This document shows positions 23,859 through 35,816 of a DNA stretch of 64,000 nt, piece by piece (positions within the stretch are counted from its first letter, which is position 1; each line of letters starts with the position of its first letter). The position numbers and the translations under genes are program-made. The notes below the pieces were generated by a model that saw nothing but the letters and a program-made list of their open reading frames with translations, ran no database searches and was not told where the DNA came from. The DNA is from Pleodorina starrii (taxonomy: Eukaryota > Chlorophyta > Chlorophyceae > Chlamydomonadales > Volvocaceae): the NCBI GenBank assembly GCA_030267565.1, contig BRXU01000023.1:1029001-1093000 (forward strand), written 5' to 3'.

Positions 23859-26800
23859 TTACCTCAGGCGCCGGGCGGCACTTTTGGGAGGTGGAGGCTT
23901 ACTGAGGAACACCTGTATGGTCAGCGGCCTCCTAGGGGAACGAGGCGACGGCGGCGGCCGGGGAGAGGGTGGGGACCGTGGACTTTGCCCTGGCGGCGGC
24001 GGTGAAGGCGACGGCGGCGGGGTCAGCGGCGGCGGCGACGGCGGGGGGACCAACGGTGGCGGCGGGGACTTTCGTCGTGGCGGCGGCTTCTGAGGGGGTG
24101 GCCGCAACGGCGGCGGCGGCGGCGACGGCGAAAGCCGCGACGGTGGCGGCGGCGGCGACGAAAGCCGCGACGGTGGCGGCGGCGGCGGCGAAAGCCGCGA
24201 CGGTGGCGGTGGCGGTGGCGAAGGCCGCGGCGTAGGCGGGGGTCGCGGCAACGGAGGAGGTTTAGTGAGTGGAGGCGGACGAGCTCGGCGAGGAGGCGGT
24301 GACAGCGGCGGCGGTGGCGACGATGAAGGCGGCGGCGGTGGCGACGGTGACGGCGGCGGCGGTGGTGACGGCGGCGGCGGTGGCGACGGTGACGGCGGCG
24401 GCGGTGGCGGCGGTGGCAAAGGTTGCGACGGTGAGGGTGGCGGTGGAGGCCGCGATGAGGGTGGCGGTGGCAGCCGCGGTGAGAGAGCGCGGCGAGGAGG
24501 CTTTGGGGGTGGCCGGCTTGGGGGCGGCGGCGGCGGCGGGCTCGGAGATGGTGGTGGTGGCGGCGGCGACGGTGAAGTGGCCGACGGCGTTAGCAGGAAG
24601 GAAATCGGTGACGGTGGCGGTGGTGGTGGTGGCGGTGGTGGCGGCGGGCTAGGCAGTGGTGGAGGCGGTGGACTGGGCACTAGCGGCGGCGGAGGCGGAA
24701 TGGGCGCTTGTGGTTGCAGTGGCCTCGGAGGCGCCGGTGGGGGAGGCCTGGGGCTCCGCAACCGCGGCGGCGGCGGGCTGCGTACCGGCAGCGACGGCTG
24801 CGGAGGCCTCGGCACCGGCGGCGGCAATGGCGGCGACGGCGGCGGGCTTCGCACGGGCTGCGGGGGCCTCGGCACCGGCGGTGGCGGCGGCGACGGCGGC
24901 GGGCTTCGCACGGGCGGCGGGGGCCTCGGCGGCGGCGGCGACGGCGGCGGGCTTCGCACGAGCGGCGGGGGCCTCGGCACCGGCGGTGGCGGCGACGGCG
25001 GCGGCGGTGACGGCGGCGGGCTTCGCACGGGCGGCGGCGGCCTCAGCGGCGGCGGGGGCGGGCTTCGCACGGGCAGCGGCGGCGGCGGATCCGTGATGCT
25101 GTTCGCGACGAGGGGTTCCGAGTACGGCATCCGTCCGGCACAGTCGGGGTCCAGAGCGTCGGGCATGAAATCGCAGTCGTCGTCGAGGCCGTCGCCGCAG
25201 CTCGTCTCCCTGCTGCTCAACTTCCGGCAAAACATCGCAAGCGCGCCGCTGCCGTCGGCCGCCCACTGCGAAAACCTGACGACCAATCCAGTCCGCGCGT
25301 CCGAAAAATTGCCGCTGCGCGGCACATCTTTCAGCAGCGACGTCGCGAGGTACGACGCCCCTGCCGTACCGTTGTACGAATGTACGATGATGAAGGGCTG
25401 GTTGTTCCGCCAGGTCGGGTACGGCAGATCGTACGGCGGAACGTTGATGCGGGCGGCAAAGTACAGCACCTCCTGGGGCCCCATGCCGGGCAGCGACGCG
25501 ACGGCGACGTAATGGTCTCTGGCGGAGATCTGCGTTGGGATCTGGATTGTGAGGGTGTTGCCGTACGACAGATCCGCCGGGCCCAGCCGCGCCAGCGGCT
25601 GACTCCAGCCGAGCTGTTCCGCAGGTCAATTTGGAGGAAGATGGGCAGAGGTCATTTTGGGGCGGATAAGGGGTGAGACCAGAAGGGCAGGACGCAGGAC
25701 GGTTGATGGACTTTGGATGGCTGTGCGCTCCGCCTGTGCCCCGGCTACCGTACACACCACCCACCAGGGTCGGGTGCGAACTGTAGTACAATAACAATAC
25801 CCTAGAATAAACAAGTACGCAGGCATCAAGGAACCCACGGAAAGCCCAACTGGCCGGCCCCCTGCTCTACAGTAAACCCGCGCCGCCCTCAGATTCCTTT
25901 TTTTCAATTCGGCCGCTCCGCTGCTGCTCTTCTTCCTCAACACCTGCCAGACCACCTGCCGTACTACTGCATTACCTGCCAGTTGTGCGGCGCGTTGAAG
26001 CAGCGGATGCCTTGGCCGCCCGTGGCGCCCATGGTGCACGTGTGATCGCACTGGTCGTACAGATCACAACCTCCGGGTACGCTGGCGTGCGCCAAACCCA
26101 GCGTGTGACCTGCTTCGTGAAGCAGGAACTCCAGGGAGGGGTAGGCGTCGCCGGACATCCAGATCAGACCGGTGCCGTACTGATTCACGGCACTCAGCTG
26201 CTTGAGCCAGGGTCCCACAGACGCGGTTCCCGCGAAGCCGTTGCACTCTACGGAGAGGAAGAGTAATGAGGAACAAGATACCGCAGCGAAGGGACGGGGA
26301 CGACGTGAGTGAGCGAAGCCGGAACCCGGGACGGAGGGGGAGTCGGGTCGGTCACATTTCGTTCGCATCGATCGTCGAGTGTCGAGCGTCGGGTGGACGT
26401 CGGGTCGGACCGTTCGACTTTAAAAAGAGCGTGCGCCTGGCGTTGGTACCTAGCCACCCACCCACCTAGCACCTACCTACCTACCTACCTACCTACCTAC
26501 CTGTCACACGTATTTGCAGCGCAGCGAGGACCTCATCAACGGTAGAGTCGTGTCCTCAACCAGAGCCTGCCGGCTGGCCGTAAGCCACCGCCGCCCTCCT
26601 TTCGTCCTCCCTGGGAAGCCCTGGAATCCCGAAGCGCCCACCATCCTCCTCCAGAAACCCCGCGAGACCCCGTGAGACCCGGACGATGCGGCCGAACCCG
26701 ACTTACTAATCGCTGCAAAGCCGACCGGTAGCCAAACGACCTTATGGTGGTAATCGGTTGGGACGAGCCCTCGAGCGGTTGCGACGCTATCCAGGTAGAA

Positions 26801-27984
26801 CTGCCACTTGAGGAGGTTGTCGTTATCGCAGTTGTCCGTGTTGAAGCTGTTGCCGTTGGGGAAGCGGAAGGTGAGGCTCAGATTGCCGGTGCAGGGGATG
26901 CGGATGTCGGCGAGGATGGTGACCTGGGAGGGCTCAATCCGTACTTGGCCGTACGAGCAGGTGTCGTAATAGCCCGCCATGGACGCGGTGTCGCTGAAGA
27001 AGTAATCGTACAAGTCCTGTACGGCGATCGGTATGGGGGAGACCGCGTCCAATCGTTCATTCATCCATCTGTCCCTTCGTTCGATCGTTCGGCTCATTTA
27101 CCGTAAACGAACACACGACGGAAAGCAGAGCCAGGCAATCTGAACCCAGTACTTGTCGCCGCGGGGGACGAAGTAACCACACGGAAAACGCATCCGGGAT
27201 TCTGCGCGCGCCGGCGCCCCCTTACCCGGTTCACACACCAAAGCCCGCCAATACACACACAAGGCTTCAATTTCTTTAACGGTACCGCAAACCCGTGATC
27301 CCCACCGCGCCTGTCGTGGCACGTGACTCATTCAGCACTGCCCTCCCCTGCGCGCGCTCACCGTCGCGTTCGTAACCGGCGGTTGCCCGTAGCCGCACAT
27401 GCTAACCAAGTAGACCAGGTACGTGGGCCGGGTGGGCGTGGTGATGGTCGTGCCGAACAGCGCCCGCCGGCGTGCCTCCGCCTGCGAATCGCTGCTGCTG
27501 CTGCTGCTGTTACTGCCGCTGCTACTGCTTCCGGACAGCTGCTTCGGCGCCTGGCACGAGTACATGACACCGTCCTGGATGCGGCTGTAGGTGATCGCCA
27601 CGCGGGAGTTTGGGGCCATGACGTCATCGGCCGCGACGCCGGCGCAGAACGACAGGCGGTACATTTGGCCGTTGTCCTGCTGGAGGTACACGTCTGAGGT
27701 GTCCTGACCTCCGGGAACTGTTGATTTTAACAACAGGAGAGTACCTGGGCGTAAGGCGGTCAAGGTATGCAAGATGTGAGAGCGAGAGATGCGGAAGGCT
27801 TAATTTGGGAAGCGGCCGGCGCGGCGCTCGGTTTGGAAGATGCCGTCAAGCAGATTGATGTGGGCTTACCGGTGGCTGTCCCGGCACTGACGTCCGTCAG
27901 AGGCTGAGATTGTGTGCATGTTGACAAGATTAATGTTGATAGTAGGGCTGATGCCAGGGTAGAGAGGGCTTCTGACGCCCTCAT
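23859..27984 (-). CDS. Gametolysin-like M11 metalloproteinase with proline-rich tail (paralogue 3)
   Basis: Exons: 27870-27984, 27362-27744, 26707-27016, 25976-26247, 23859-25613; phases 1,0,1,0; about 944 residues. Exon 1 is a short signal peptide (hydrophobic ASALLSTLILSTC). Exon 2 has the N-terminal domain with MYRLSFCAGVAADD and a Ser-rich linker followed by ARRRALFG, a basic site that could be where a propeptide is cut; that is inference. Exon 3 carries [14 protein letters not shown]. Exon 4 carries the zinc site [11 protein letters not shown] (about 313-323) and CTMGATGG. Exon 5 carries the C-terminal domain with [20 protein letters not shown] (about 499), then about 400 residues rich in Pro and Ser. 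The gene is expected to encode a secreted, wall-associated zinc protease. Part of exon 2 is almost identical to paralogue 4, although the flanking sequence has diverged. Confidence 0.9.
26474..26502. repeat. CTAC tetranucleotide microsatellite, intron 3 of M11 paralogue 3
   Basis: Seven ctac units within the intron 26248-26706. Confidence 0.9.
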
Positions 27985-30900
27985 CGTGGCAATGCGTTCA
28001 GGGCGGGCGAACGTGGATAGACCGTTGGCGAGCAGTAGCCGAAAGATGGACTTAGGAATAGATTAATGATGATGCAAGGCGAGCCCGGTAACGTTCTTCG
28101 TTAGGTTTGTGGCTGCAAGATTTGAAAGCACGGCGACAGTTTCGTCGAGTAGGCGATCGAAGGTATACCCCTGAGCTAGATTACGCAAGGCAGCGAATGT
28201 ATGTTTTAAGTAGAAATGGTTCTATAAAATTGCGGTTATGATGATATCTCACTTAACAGATGCGCTCCTGTCACTTCGATGGGGGGGATGTCTGGGGGGT
28301 ACGGTATTAACTATTGCATCGTAATTATCTACACTGTCAAGTCTAATGATCACGTTAAGGCATAATCAACTCTGGTGTCAAAGAACGCTAAAGCGTGCAG
28401 TTAACAGCCTTCATGCGGTGTTGGTTGCACCAGGATCCGGATCCAAAAACTTCCGCCGCAACGTCTTCCGCATTCTCGTGAATCCAAGCTACATCTTGCA
28501 TATGAAGAGCAGCTTCCGCATTCGTACATCATGCAGCATATCGCTTTAGGGCTTTTTATTGGCAACGCAACGACATTGTGGACCAGGGTGGGCCAGATAA
28601 TCATGGCGTCGCTTCATAACCTAGCAATGAAGGCAATGAATGCATACCATACGCAAGGGATTAGTGTCGTCAAAACAATGTTTCTTGACTAGAGAAGAAC
28701 AGACCTCTGAAGCCTCAGGTGGCCACTAGATGCAACGCGCATCGCACTCTTGGTGCGGTCAATACAACGGATGCATATTTTGCAGCATAAACTCTCGACC
28801 ATATTGGTTTGGCCCGGACAGCGAGGCAGGCCTAAATAGTACCGGTACCGCAGTCAGCGGGTCAACCGCAGCTACTGCCGCGGCCACGACACAGGAAAAC
28901 GGCACTAGAACCTTGGCCACGTTGACAGTAAATATTATCTTGACACCAACACAAATCTACAGCATCCAAAGTGATGACTGATCGAGACAAGCGTGCCCTG
29001 ATTGATCGATTAGCTCTGAACGGGCCATGTGGCAGCGCCGGTATTATGTCCATGGAATTTGGAAGCACACACGTTGAATAAGAATGAAAGATTGGCGGCG
29101 GCGGCACGTCCTCTGCACAAGGGCGCCGTCGCAGTGATGAGGTCCAGAACCCGATGCGCGTAAACATAACCGTATATATGGACAGAGGAGCGCTTGCCCT
29201 CTCAAATGGTCCGATTGGGGACAGCAGCACGCACCTGTATATAGCTAGGAACATGGCCTAAGTCTGGCTTAGCGCTGTGCAGCAAGCCCAGCGTTACAAC
29301 CTTCACAACTTAAGAGTTACAAGCGTGCCCTTCTCTTGCCGGTTGGTTTTCTTGCCCGCGGGTCTCCACACCGCCGAGCGCCGCCTTTCGCCAACGCGTG
29401 CAGCATCCAGTCCCTCAAGTGTGGACCACCACCTGGCTCCCTCGCCTGTGGCCGCACGTCTGAACCTGGGCGGATGCGAATATGCATGTGCAGCTCGTAT
29501 CGAACGCATTCAAGCCGTCGCCATTGGTGCACCGCACTTAGGGCGTCCGCCAGTGGGCATGTCGAAGCATCCCTGTACCGTATTAGCACACTGATCAAGC
29601 ACCTTGTAGTTTGCGTGTGAACTGCAGTTTCGAGAATGTGGAGACTGGGGCGCCGGGCGGGGGTGAAGTGGACGGGCCAAGCTGCCAAGTCGGGAACCCT
29701 GTCAGTCAGTCACTCAGGAGCGGGCTGGCGGCGGCAGGCGAAAGACCCGCATAATCGGGGCTGTGTGAGCGCTGCCGGGGGGCCAGCGAACTGGCGGGCC
29801 GTTGGCTGCGGGATTGCGCCGGCTGGTCGCTTGACGGGACGGGACGGGTGGCACCAGGGCGACGCGGTGACGAGCGCTTCGAGGGGGCGGCGCGGCCGCG
29901 CGGGTGGTGAATTTTTGGGGTTTTGGGGGCCTTGGCGGGGCTGTACCGACCGATGCATCATGGAGGGACCTCCCCCAGAATCATCGGTGCGGTGTCCACT
30001 GCGGCGTCGCACCTGACGCTGTCGCCGCCGAAGCCCAAGCCACGTGCCTGACGGCGTCACCGCCACCATGTTGCCGTACAGCCGTACACTCCTTGTGTGC
30101 CTGGCCCCAGGGCGTTGACTTCGGGTGCGGGGGACGTAGCCCTCCCTCCCTCCCTCCCTCACGAACGAACGAATCTTTACGAATAATCACGAACAAGCCT
30201 GAACAAGCACGAATCCGTTTCGCCGCGGGGCCATCATCGTGCATCGGGCGCAAACTGGCGTGCCCTGGTGTGCCGTGTGCTGTGTACGCCACGGTACGGC
30301 ACCGCCACGGCATACGGAAGCTAACCTACCGTGCGCTCATGTGGGCACAGGCCCCCCCTCACTCGGGCACTCTGGTAAGGAATGCGATATGCAGCGGTAC
30401 CACTCTGTGGTTCCGTGTCCAATATAGATCGACTCGGCCCACCCATACGCGCACGAGTAAAAGGCTTAGGTAAGCATCTACCACCAACAAGAACAACAAC
30501 AACAACATACGGCCCAGCATCTCACTTTGCTGCTGCTGCTGCTACGCCGCCCTCGCTACCGAGCGCGGTATATACGGCAGCAGCAGGTTAGGTCCGCGGC
30601 CCTCGAAGACATCACAATGCACCAACTTTGATATCAACACTGCGCGTTCATTTTTCTTTCTTTATGCACAGACTACGGTATGTACGACACAGAGCCCGCC
30701 ACGCGGGATCCGCTTGATGTACAGCAAAATTCCCGCCCACACCAGCGTGCGCCGGATCGCACCGCCGCCAAGCGGCCGCAGGGCAAACACACACACACGC
30801 ACACACACACAGTTTAGACACACGCATACGCATGCAGTCTCGCTGTGTATTCATTCCTGCATTCATTTCTGCCGGCAATAGCGGCAGCCCGAGTTCTCCG

Positions 30901-31821
30901 TTTCAGACACGGTCCGTATCTGCCGTACAGTATCTCTCGCAGTGAAGCGAACCGCCAAGCGGCCATCTTCAAGCAGCAGCAACCCTTCTGCGGAACGGCC
31001 AGGAAAAAAGAAAAAATATATATGTACGCGGGGTTCACGGTACAGCGAGGGCGCGCTAATCGCCACGCGGTCGCTTCGTTGACTTCGTTGGCTTCGTTTT
31101 CTGCATTCCGAGCTGCGATTCGGGTCGAGCTGCGCTGCTAAGCAGCTGCCCTGCCGCGCCATGGTTCTGCCAGGGGCCACCAACCTCGCCGCGGCCCCCA
31201 TAACAATGCAGCAGCTGCTAAGCGCGCCTCCTTCCGCCCCCCCTCCGGCCCCCCTCCGGGCTCCGGCCTATACGTGGACGACCCCTCCGTGGAAACCCCA
31301 CCGCGCCATTCCATTCGTGATGCCAGCACACGCAACCGCAACTGCATCTGCGCACACGCTGCTGCGTGTGGCCGCAGGCCCTACCCACGCTATCCGCGGG
31401 AGGTCTACGGGAGGCCTGGAGCTCACTGGGGACTTCCTCATCAACAACAACAACAAAAACATCAACAAGACAGAGAGGAAGTTCTCCGGCCTACCTAGCC
31501 ATAAAATCTTCGGAGCCGCCTAACACGCCAAGCGCTATGACACACTACTTTCCTCTACTACCGTATTAATTCACGCAAGAGAGAGGGAGAGAGAGACAGG
31601 GAGACAGGGAAATGGCCCCACAAAACGGACCCGGGGCTCACTCCTTGCATCCAAAGTTCCAAACCCGACCCCAACCTCAGGTATGCGAGCTGCCCCCTTC
31701 CATCCTTCCACCCTGCTGCTTCCATTGGGCCCCTCTCGCGGGCGAGCCCCAGACTGGAGCCCGCCGACTGATACACAGCTGCTGCTGCCGCCGCTGCTGT
31801 CACACCGTGCAATACCGTCTC
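27985..31821. other. Spacer between M11 paralogues 3 and 4
   Basis: 3.8 kb without a supportable gene. An AT-richer part follows 27985 (28000-28720), as upstream of paralogues 2 and 4, and probably holds the promoter of paralogue 3. A short CA-rich tract lies near 30788-30815. Confidence 0.55.
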
Positions 31822-34800
31822 TCAGAGCGCTATCGGCGGCGGCGGCGGCCGTGGCCGCCGCCGCCGCAGTGGCCGCCGTGGCGGGCGCGCATCCACCACC
31901 CGTAGCCCGTCCGGCGGGCTGTCGAACTCCAGTTGTGATGTGCGTGTCGTGACAGCGGGCGGCGGCGGCCGCGGCGCTGGAGATGGTGGCGGCGGCGGCG
32001 GCGGGGACGGAGGTCGCCGCCTCGGAGGCCTGGGAGGAGATGGCCTTGGCGGCCGCGGCTTCCGAGGCCCCGGCGGTGATGGTGGGCTGCGCGGCGCTGA
32101 GCTGCGCACGGGTGGCAGCGGCGGCGACGGCGGGCTATGGTCCGCCAACGGTATTGCCAGGGTCCGAGGCGGTGGCGATGGCCGCGGCGGCGGCGGGCTG
32201 GGCGGCGGTGGAGGCAGCGATGCCGGGTTGAGCAGTTGTGGCGATGGTGGGCTGGGTGGCGGATTGGGCCTGAACTGCGGCGAGGGACTCTTCGGCGGTG
32301 GCGACGGCGGTGATGGGGGCAGATGGGGAGGCGGCGGCGGCGGCGGCGGGATGGGTGGCGGCGGCGGCGGCGGGCCGGGCGGCGACGGCGACCTCAGTGT
32401 CGGCGGCGACCTCGGAGGCCTCGGCGACCTGGGCAGACGAGGACTTGGCGGTTTCGGAGGGGGGCTCCTCGGGGGCCGTGGCGGCGGCGGTTGGACCGGG
32501 GGCGGCGGAGGCGGCGGGCTCGGTGGCGGCGGCGGCCTGGGAGGCTTCGGCAGACGAGGACTTAGCCATTTCGGCGGCGGGCGCCTTGGGGGCGGGCTGG
32601 GCCGTGGACGTCGAGGGCTGGGCGGGGGCAGGCTGGGAAGCGGCGGCGGCGGCAGCGGGCTTGGCGGCGGCGGCGACGGGCTCGGTGGCGGCGGCTTAAG
32701 CGGCGGCAGGCTTGGCGGCGGCTTCGGCGGCGGGCTCGGTGGCGGCGGCTTTGGCGGCGGCGGGCTAGGCGGTGGCGGCAGTGGCAGTGGCTTCGGCGGC
32801 CATGGCCCCGCGCTTTGCAGCGGCGGCGCTCGACTGGGCGATGTGGGTTGTGGCGGCGGCAGTGTTGGGGCCCTGGACCGTGGCGGAGGGACCGGCGGCG
32901 GCGGGCTGGGCCGTGTCGGCGGCGGCGGCGGCGCCGGGCTGGGCCGCCGCGGCGGCGGCCTCCCTACACGCTGCTGCTGCGGCGGCGGCGGTTGCACAAT
33001 GCGGCTCTCGACGCTGGTGGCGACGGGCACAGAGGAGGGCATGCGTCCGGCACAGTCGGGGTCCCGTGCATCTGGCAGGCCGTCGCAGTCGTCATCGAGG
33101 CCGTCGCCGCAGGTCTGTTCGCGCGGCGCCGCGCGCAGGCAGAACGTCGCCGCCACGCCGCGTCTGCCGTCCCATTTGCCGTACGTCACGACCAGGCCGC
33201 TGCGCGGCTCCACGAACGAGTCGGCGATCTGCACGTCGCCCAGCAGTACAGTACGGGCGTACGGCTTCTCCGCCGTGCCGTTGTAGCTGTGCACGGTGAG
33301 GAAGGCCCAGCCGTTGAGCAGGGCAATGTACGGCAAGTCGTACGGCGCGGTGTTGATGCGCGCCGAGACGAACAGCTGTGCCATTTCGGCGGGAAAGGAG
33401 CTGAGGGCGACAGTCACGAAGCTGCGTTGAGTGGTCATTTGGGGCGGCACATAAATGACGACCTGGAATCCCGCGGCTGGCAGGTCCGAGTCGGTCAGGT
33501 GACGAAAGGGCTGGCCCCAGCCCAACTGCGGATCAGGGGAATCGAACACGGGACGTCACATCGGGGGACGGGACGGGTGCAGAGGATTATAGCGGGTTCA
33601 GGGAGGAGCCACCCGCGGGGCCGCGACGGGGGGGGGAGCAGGGTAGCGGCAAGGGGGCGAAGGGAGGTGGTGGGCGCGGAGGGCCCCGCAAGACACGGTT
33701 GGGATGGCGGGGCAACACACAGGCGTGGAGCCGGGAAGCATGCATGGGGAATTGAATGAACCTATGTAATACAGTGAACGGACTCTGATGATTGCAACAC
33801 GTGTGCAGTCACCGCGCCTGACACTCTTTGCGGGGGCATGCGGGGTTGCAGGGAAGGGAAGACGGGAAGGGAAGCCGTTCGCCGTCAACGCTCAAGGAAG
33901 ACGCAGGGCTCAAGGCTACCGGGGATTTGGGGAGCGGACAACAATCAGCATCACGTCACGTCCGCTCCCGTCCCCTTTCTTACCCCGCTGCCGTACTGTC
34001 GTACCTGCCACATGTGCGGCGCGTTGGGGCAGCGGATGCCCTGGCCGCCCACCGCCCCCATGGGACACGTGTGGTCGCACTGGTCGTACAAGCCACAGCC
34101 GCCAGGCACGTCCGCGTGCGCCATGCCCAGCGTGTGCCCCACCTCGTGAAACAAGATTTCCACGCTGCCGAAACTGTCGCCGGACCACCAGATAAGGCCC
34201 GTGCCGTACCCGTTGGCGTCGCCGACTGGCTTAATCCAGGGCCCGCGGCTGGCACTGCCCACGAAGCCGTTGCACTGGGGTCCTGTGGGACGCATGTGGG
34301 GATTGGTGCGATGCGGGAGGCCATGCAGTGAGGGCAGCAGCCAGCCAGCCAGCCAGCCAGCAGGGAGGCAGGATGCGTAATCTACGCATCCAGACCCCAG
34401 GATGCGCAGGACCCCAGACGGGGCCTTGCGATGGGCTCAAATACGGTGGTCATGTGGCTGCAGAGCCAGCAGGCAATGACTAAATGCGAACCCGGCGGGT
34501 TACCGCCGAGCAGATGCGCGTCTATCGAAGCTGGTCAACGGCCCAACAGCCGCGGCGGCGGCGCCAGCGGCGGGGCAACGCCCAACACCCAACGGTAAAG
34601 CCCCAACAGCAACTTACGCATGCTGGTGAAGCCCGTTGGCAGCAGGATGGCCTTATGGTTGAAGTCGGTTGGGACGATGCCGTACCGCGCCGACGCGACG
34701 GCGTCGAGGTGGAAGTGCCACTTGAGCATGTTGTCGTTGCCACAGCCGTTCGTATCGAAGGCGTTGCCCGTTGGGAAGGTAAAAGTCAGTTGATCGAGGT

Positions 34801-35816
34801 CCCCGGAACAGGGGACCTCCAGGCCTTCCAGCACGCGCACTTGCCACGGCTCGATCCGTACTTGGCTGTACGAGCAGGTGTCGTAATAGCCCGCCATGGA
34901 CTTGGCGGTGTTGGAGAGGAAGAAGTCCAGAACCATCTGCACACCGACGCAGACCGAGTAGGGCGGGCGGGCGGGTGGGCGCGTACCGTAGCGCAGGCGC
35001 GGGCGAGTTGTGCAGGCCGGGCGAGGGCGGGCGGACGGGCGAGTGAAGGCGAATGAGGTGGTGGGCGTGTGGGGGGCAGAGGGCGAAGAGGGGCGGAGGG
35101 CGTACCCCGCCGGCGAAATGTGCCACACAGCCAGCCTGAAGGCTGCTGTGCTGCGCGGGTGAGCGGTGGGAGCCCGTGCTCCCACCCAAATGCCCGTGTT
35201 GGGCCTCGCCGCAATCTCACCGATACGTTGGCCGCCGCCGCCTGGGGGTAGCCGCACATTGTGACGACGTAGACAAGAAACGTGGGCCGGGGGGAACCGG
35301 TGATGGAGTCCCCGATCAACAGGCGCCGGGCCTGCGGGCCCGCCCCCGCGACCCCGATCCCAGAATTGCTCCTGCTGTTACTGCCGCTGCTACTGCTTCC
35401 GGACAGCTGCTTCGGCGCCTGGCAGGAGTACATGACACCGTCCTGGATGCGGCTGTAGGTGATCGCCACGCGGGAGTTTGGGGCCATGACGTCATCGGCC
35501 GCGACGCCGGCGCAGAACGACAGGCGGTACATTTGGCCGTTGTCCTGCTGGAGGTACACGTCTGAGGTGTCCTGGCCGCCGGGAATGGACGATGTGATTG
35601 CCATAATCGTCCCTGAGGGAGCAGGAAAGGTGGGCGGCTCCGGGCTTCGAGTGCCGTTTAAGCAATAGCCGCTGTCCATTCAATTGGACGCTCGCGCTTA
35701 CCTGTGGCGGTCATACCAGCGCCTGTAGATACTTGATCATTATGAGCATACAGTGTTTTTGCGGATGCTAACATAATTTGTAGCACGAACAGTGAGCGCG
35801 CTGGGAGCAGCGCCAT
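31822..35816 (-). CDS. Gametolysin-like M11 metalloproteinase with proline-rich tail (paralogue 4)
   Basis: Exons: 35702-35816, 35221-35612, 34618-34936, 34005-34282, 31822-33525; phases 1,0,1,0; about 935 residues. The Met at 35816 gives a 115-nt first exon, the same length as in paralogue 3; a longer in-frame start exists at 35909. The leader has the hydrophobic stretch SLFVLQIMLASA. Exon 2 ends with a Ser/Asn-rich linker, ARRLLIGD, and the conserved TFLVYVVTMCGYP. Exon 3 has YYDTCSYSQV. Exon 4 has the zinc site [11 protein letters not shown] (about 321-331) and CPMGAVGG. Exon 5 has [20 protein letters not shown] (about 507), then a tail rich in [12 protein letters not shown] and PRPP and ending PIAL. 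Inferred role: secreted protease of the extracellular matrix. The exon-4/5 region is closest to paralogue 5, including the last bases of the intron. Confidence 0.9.
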
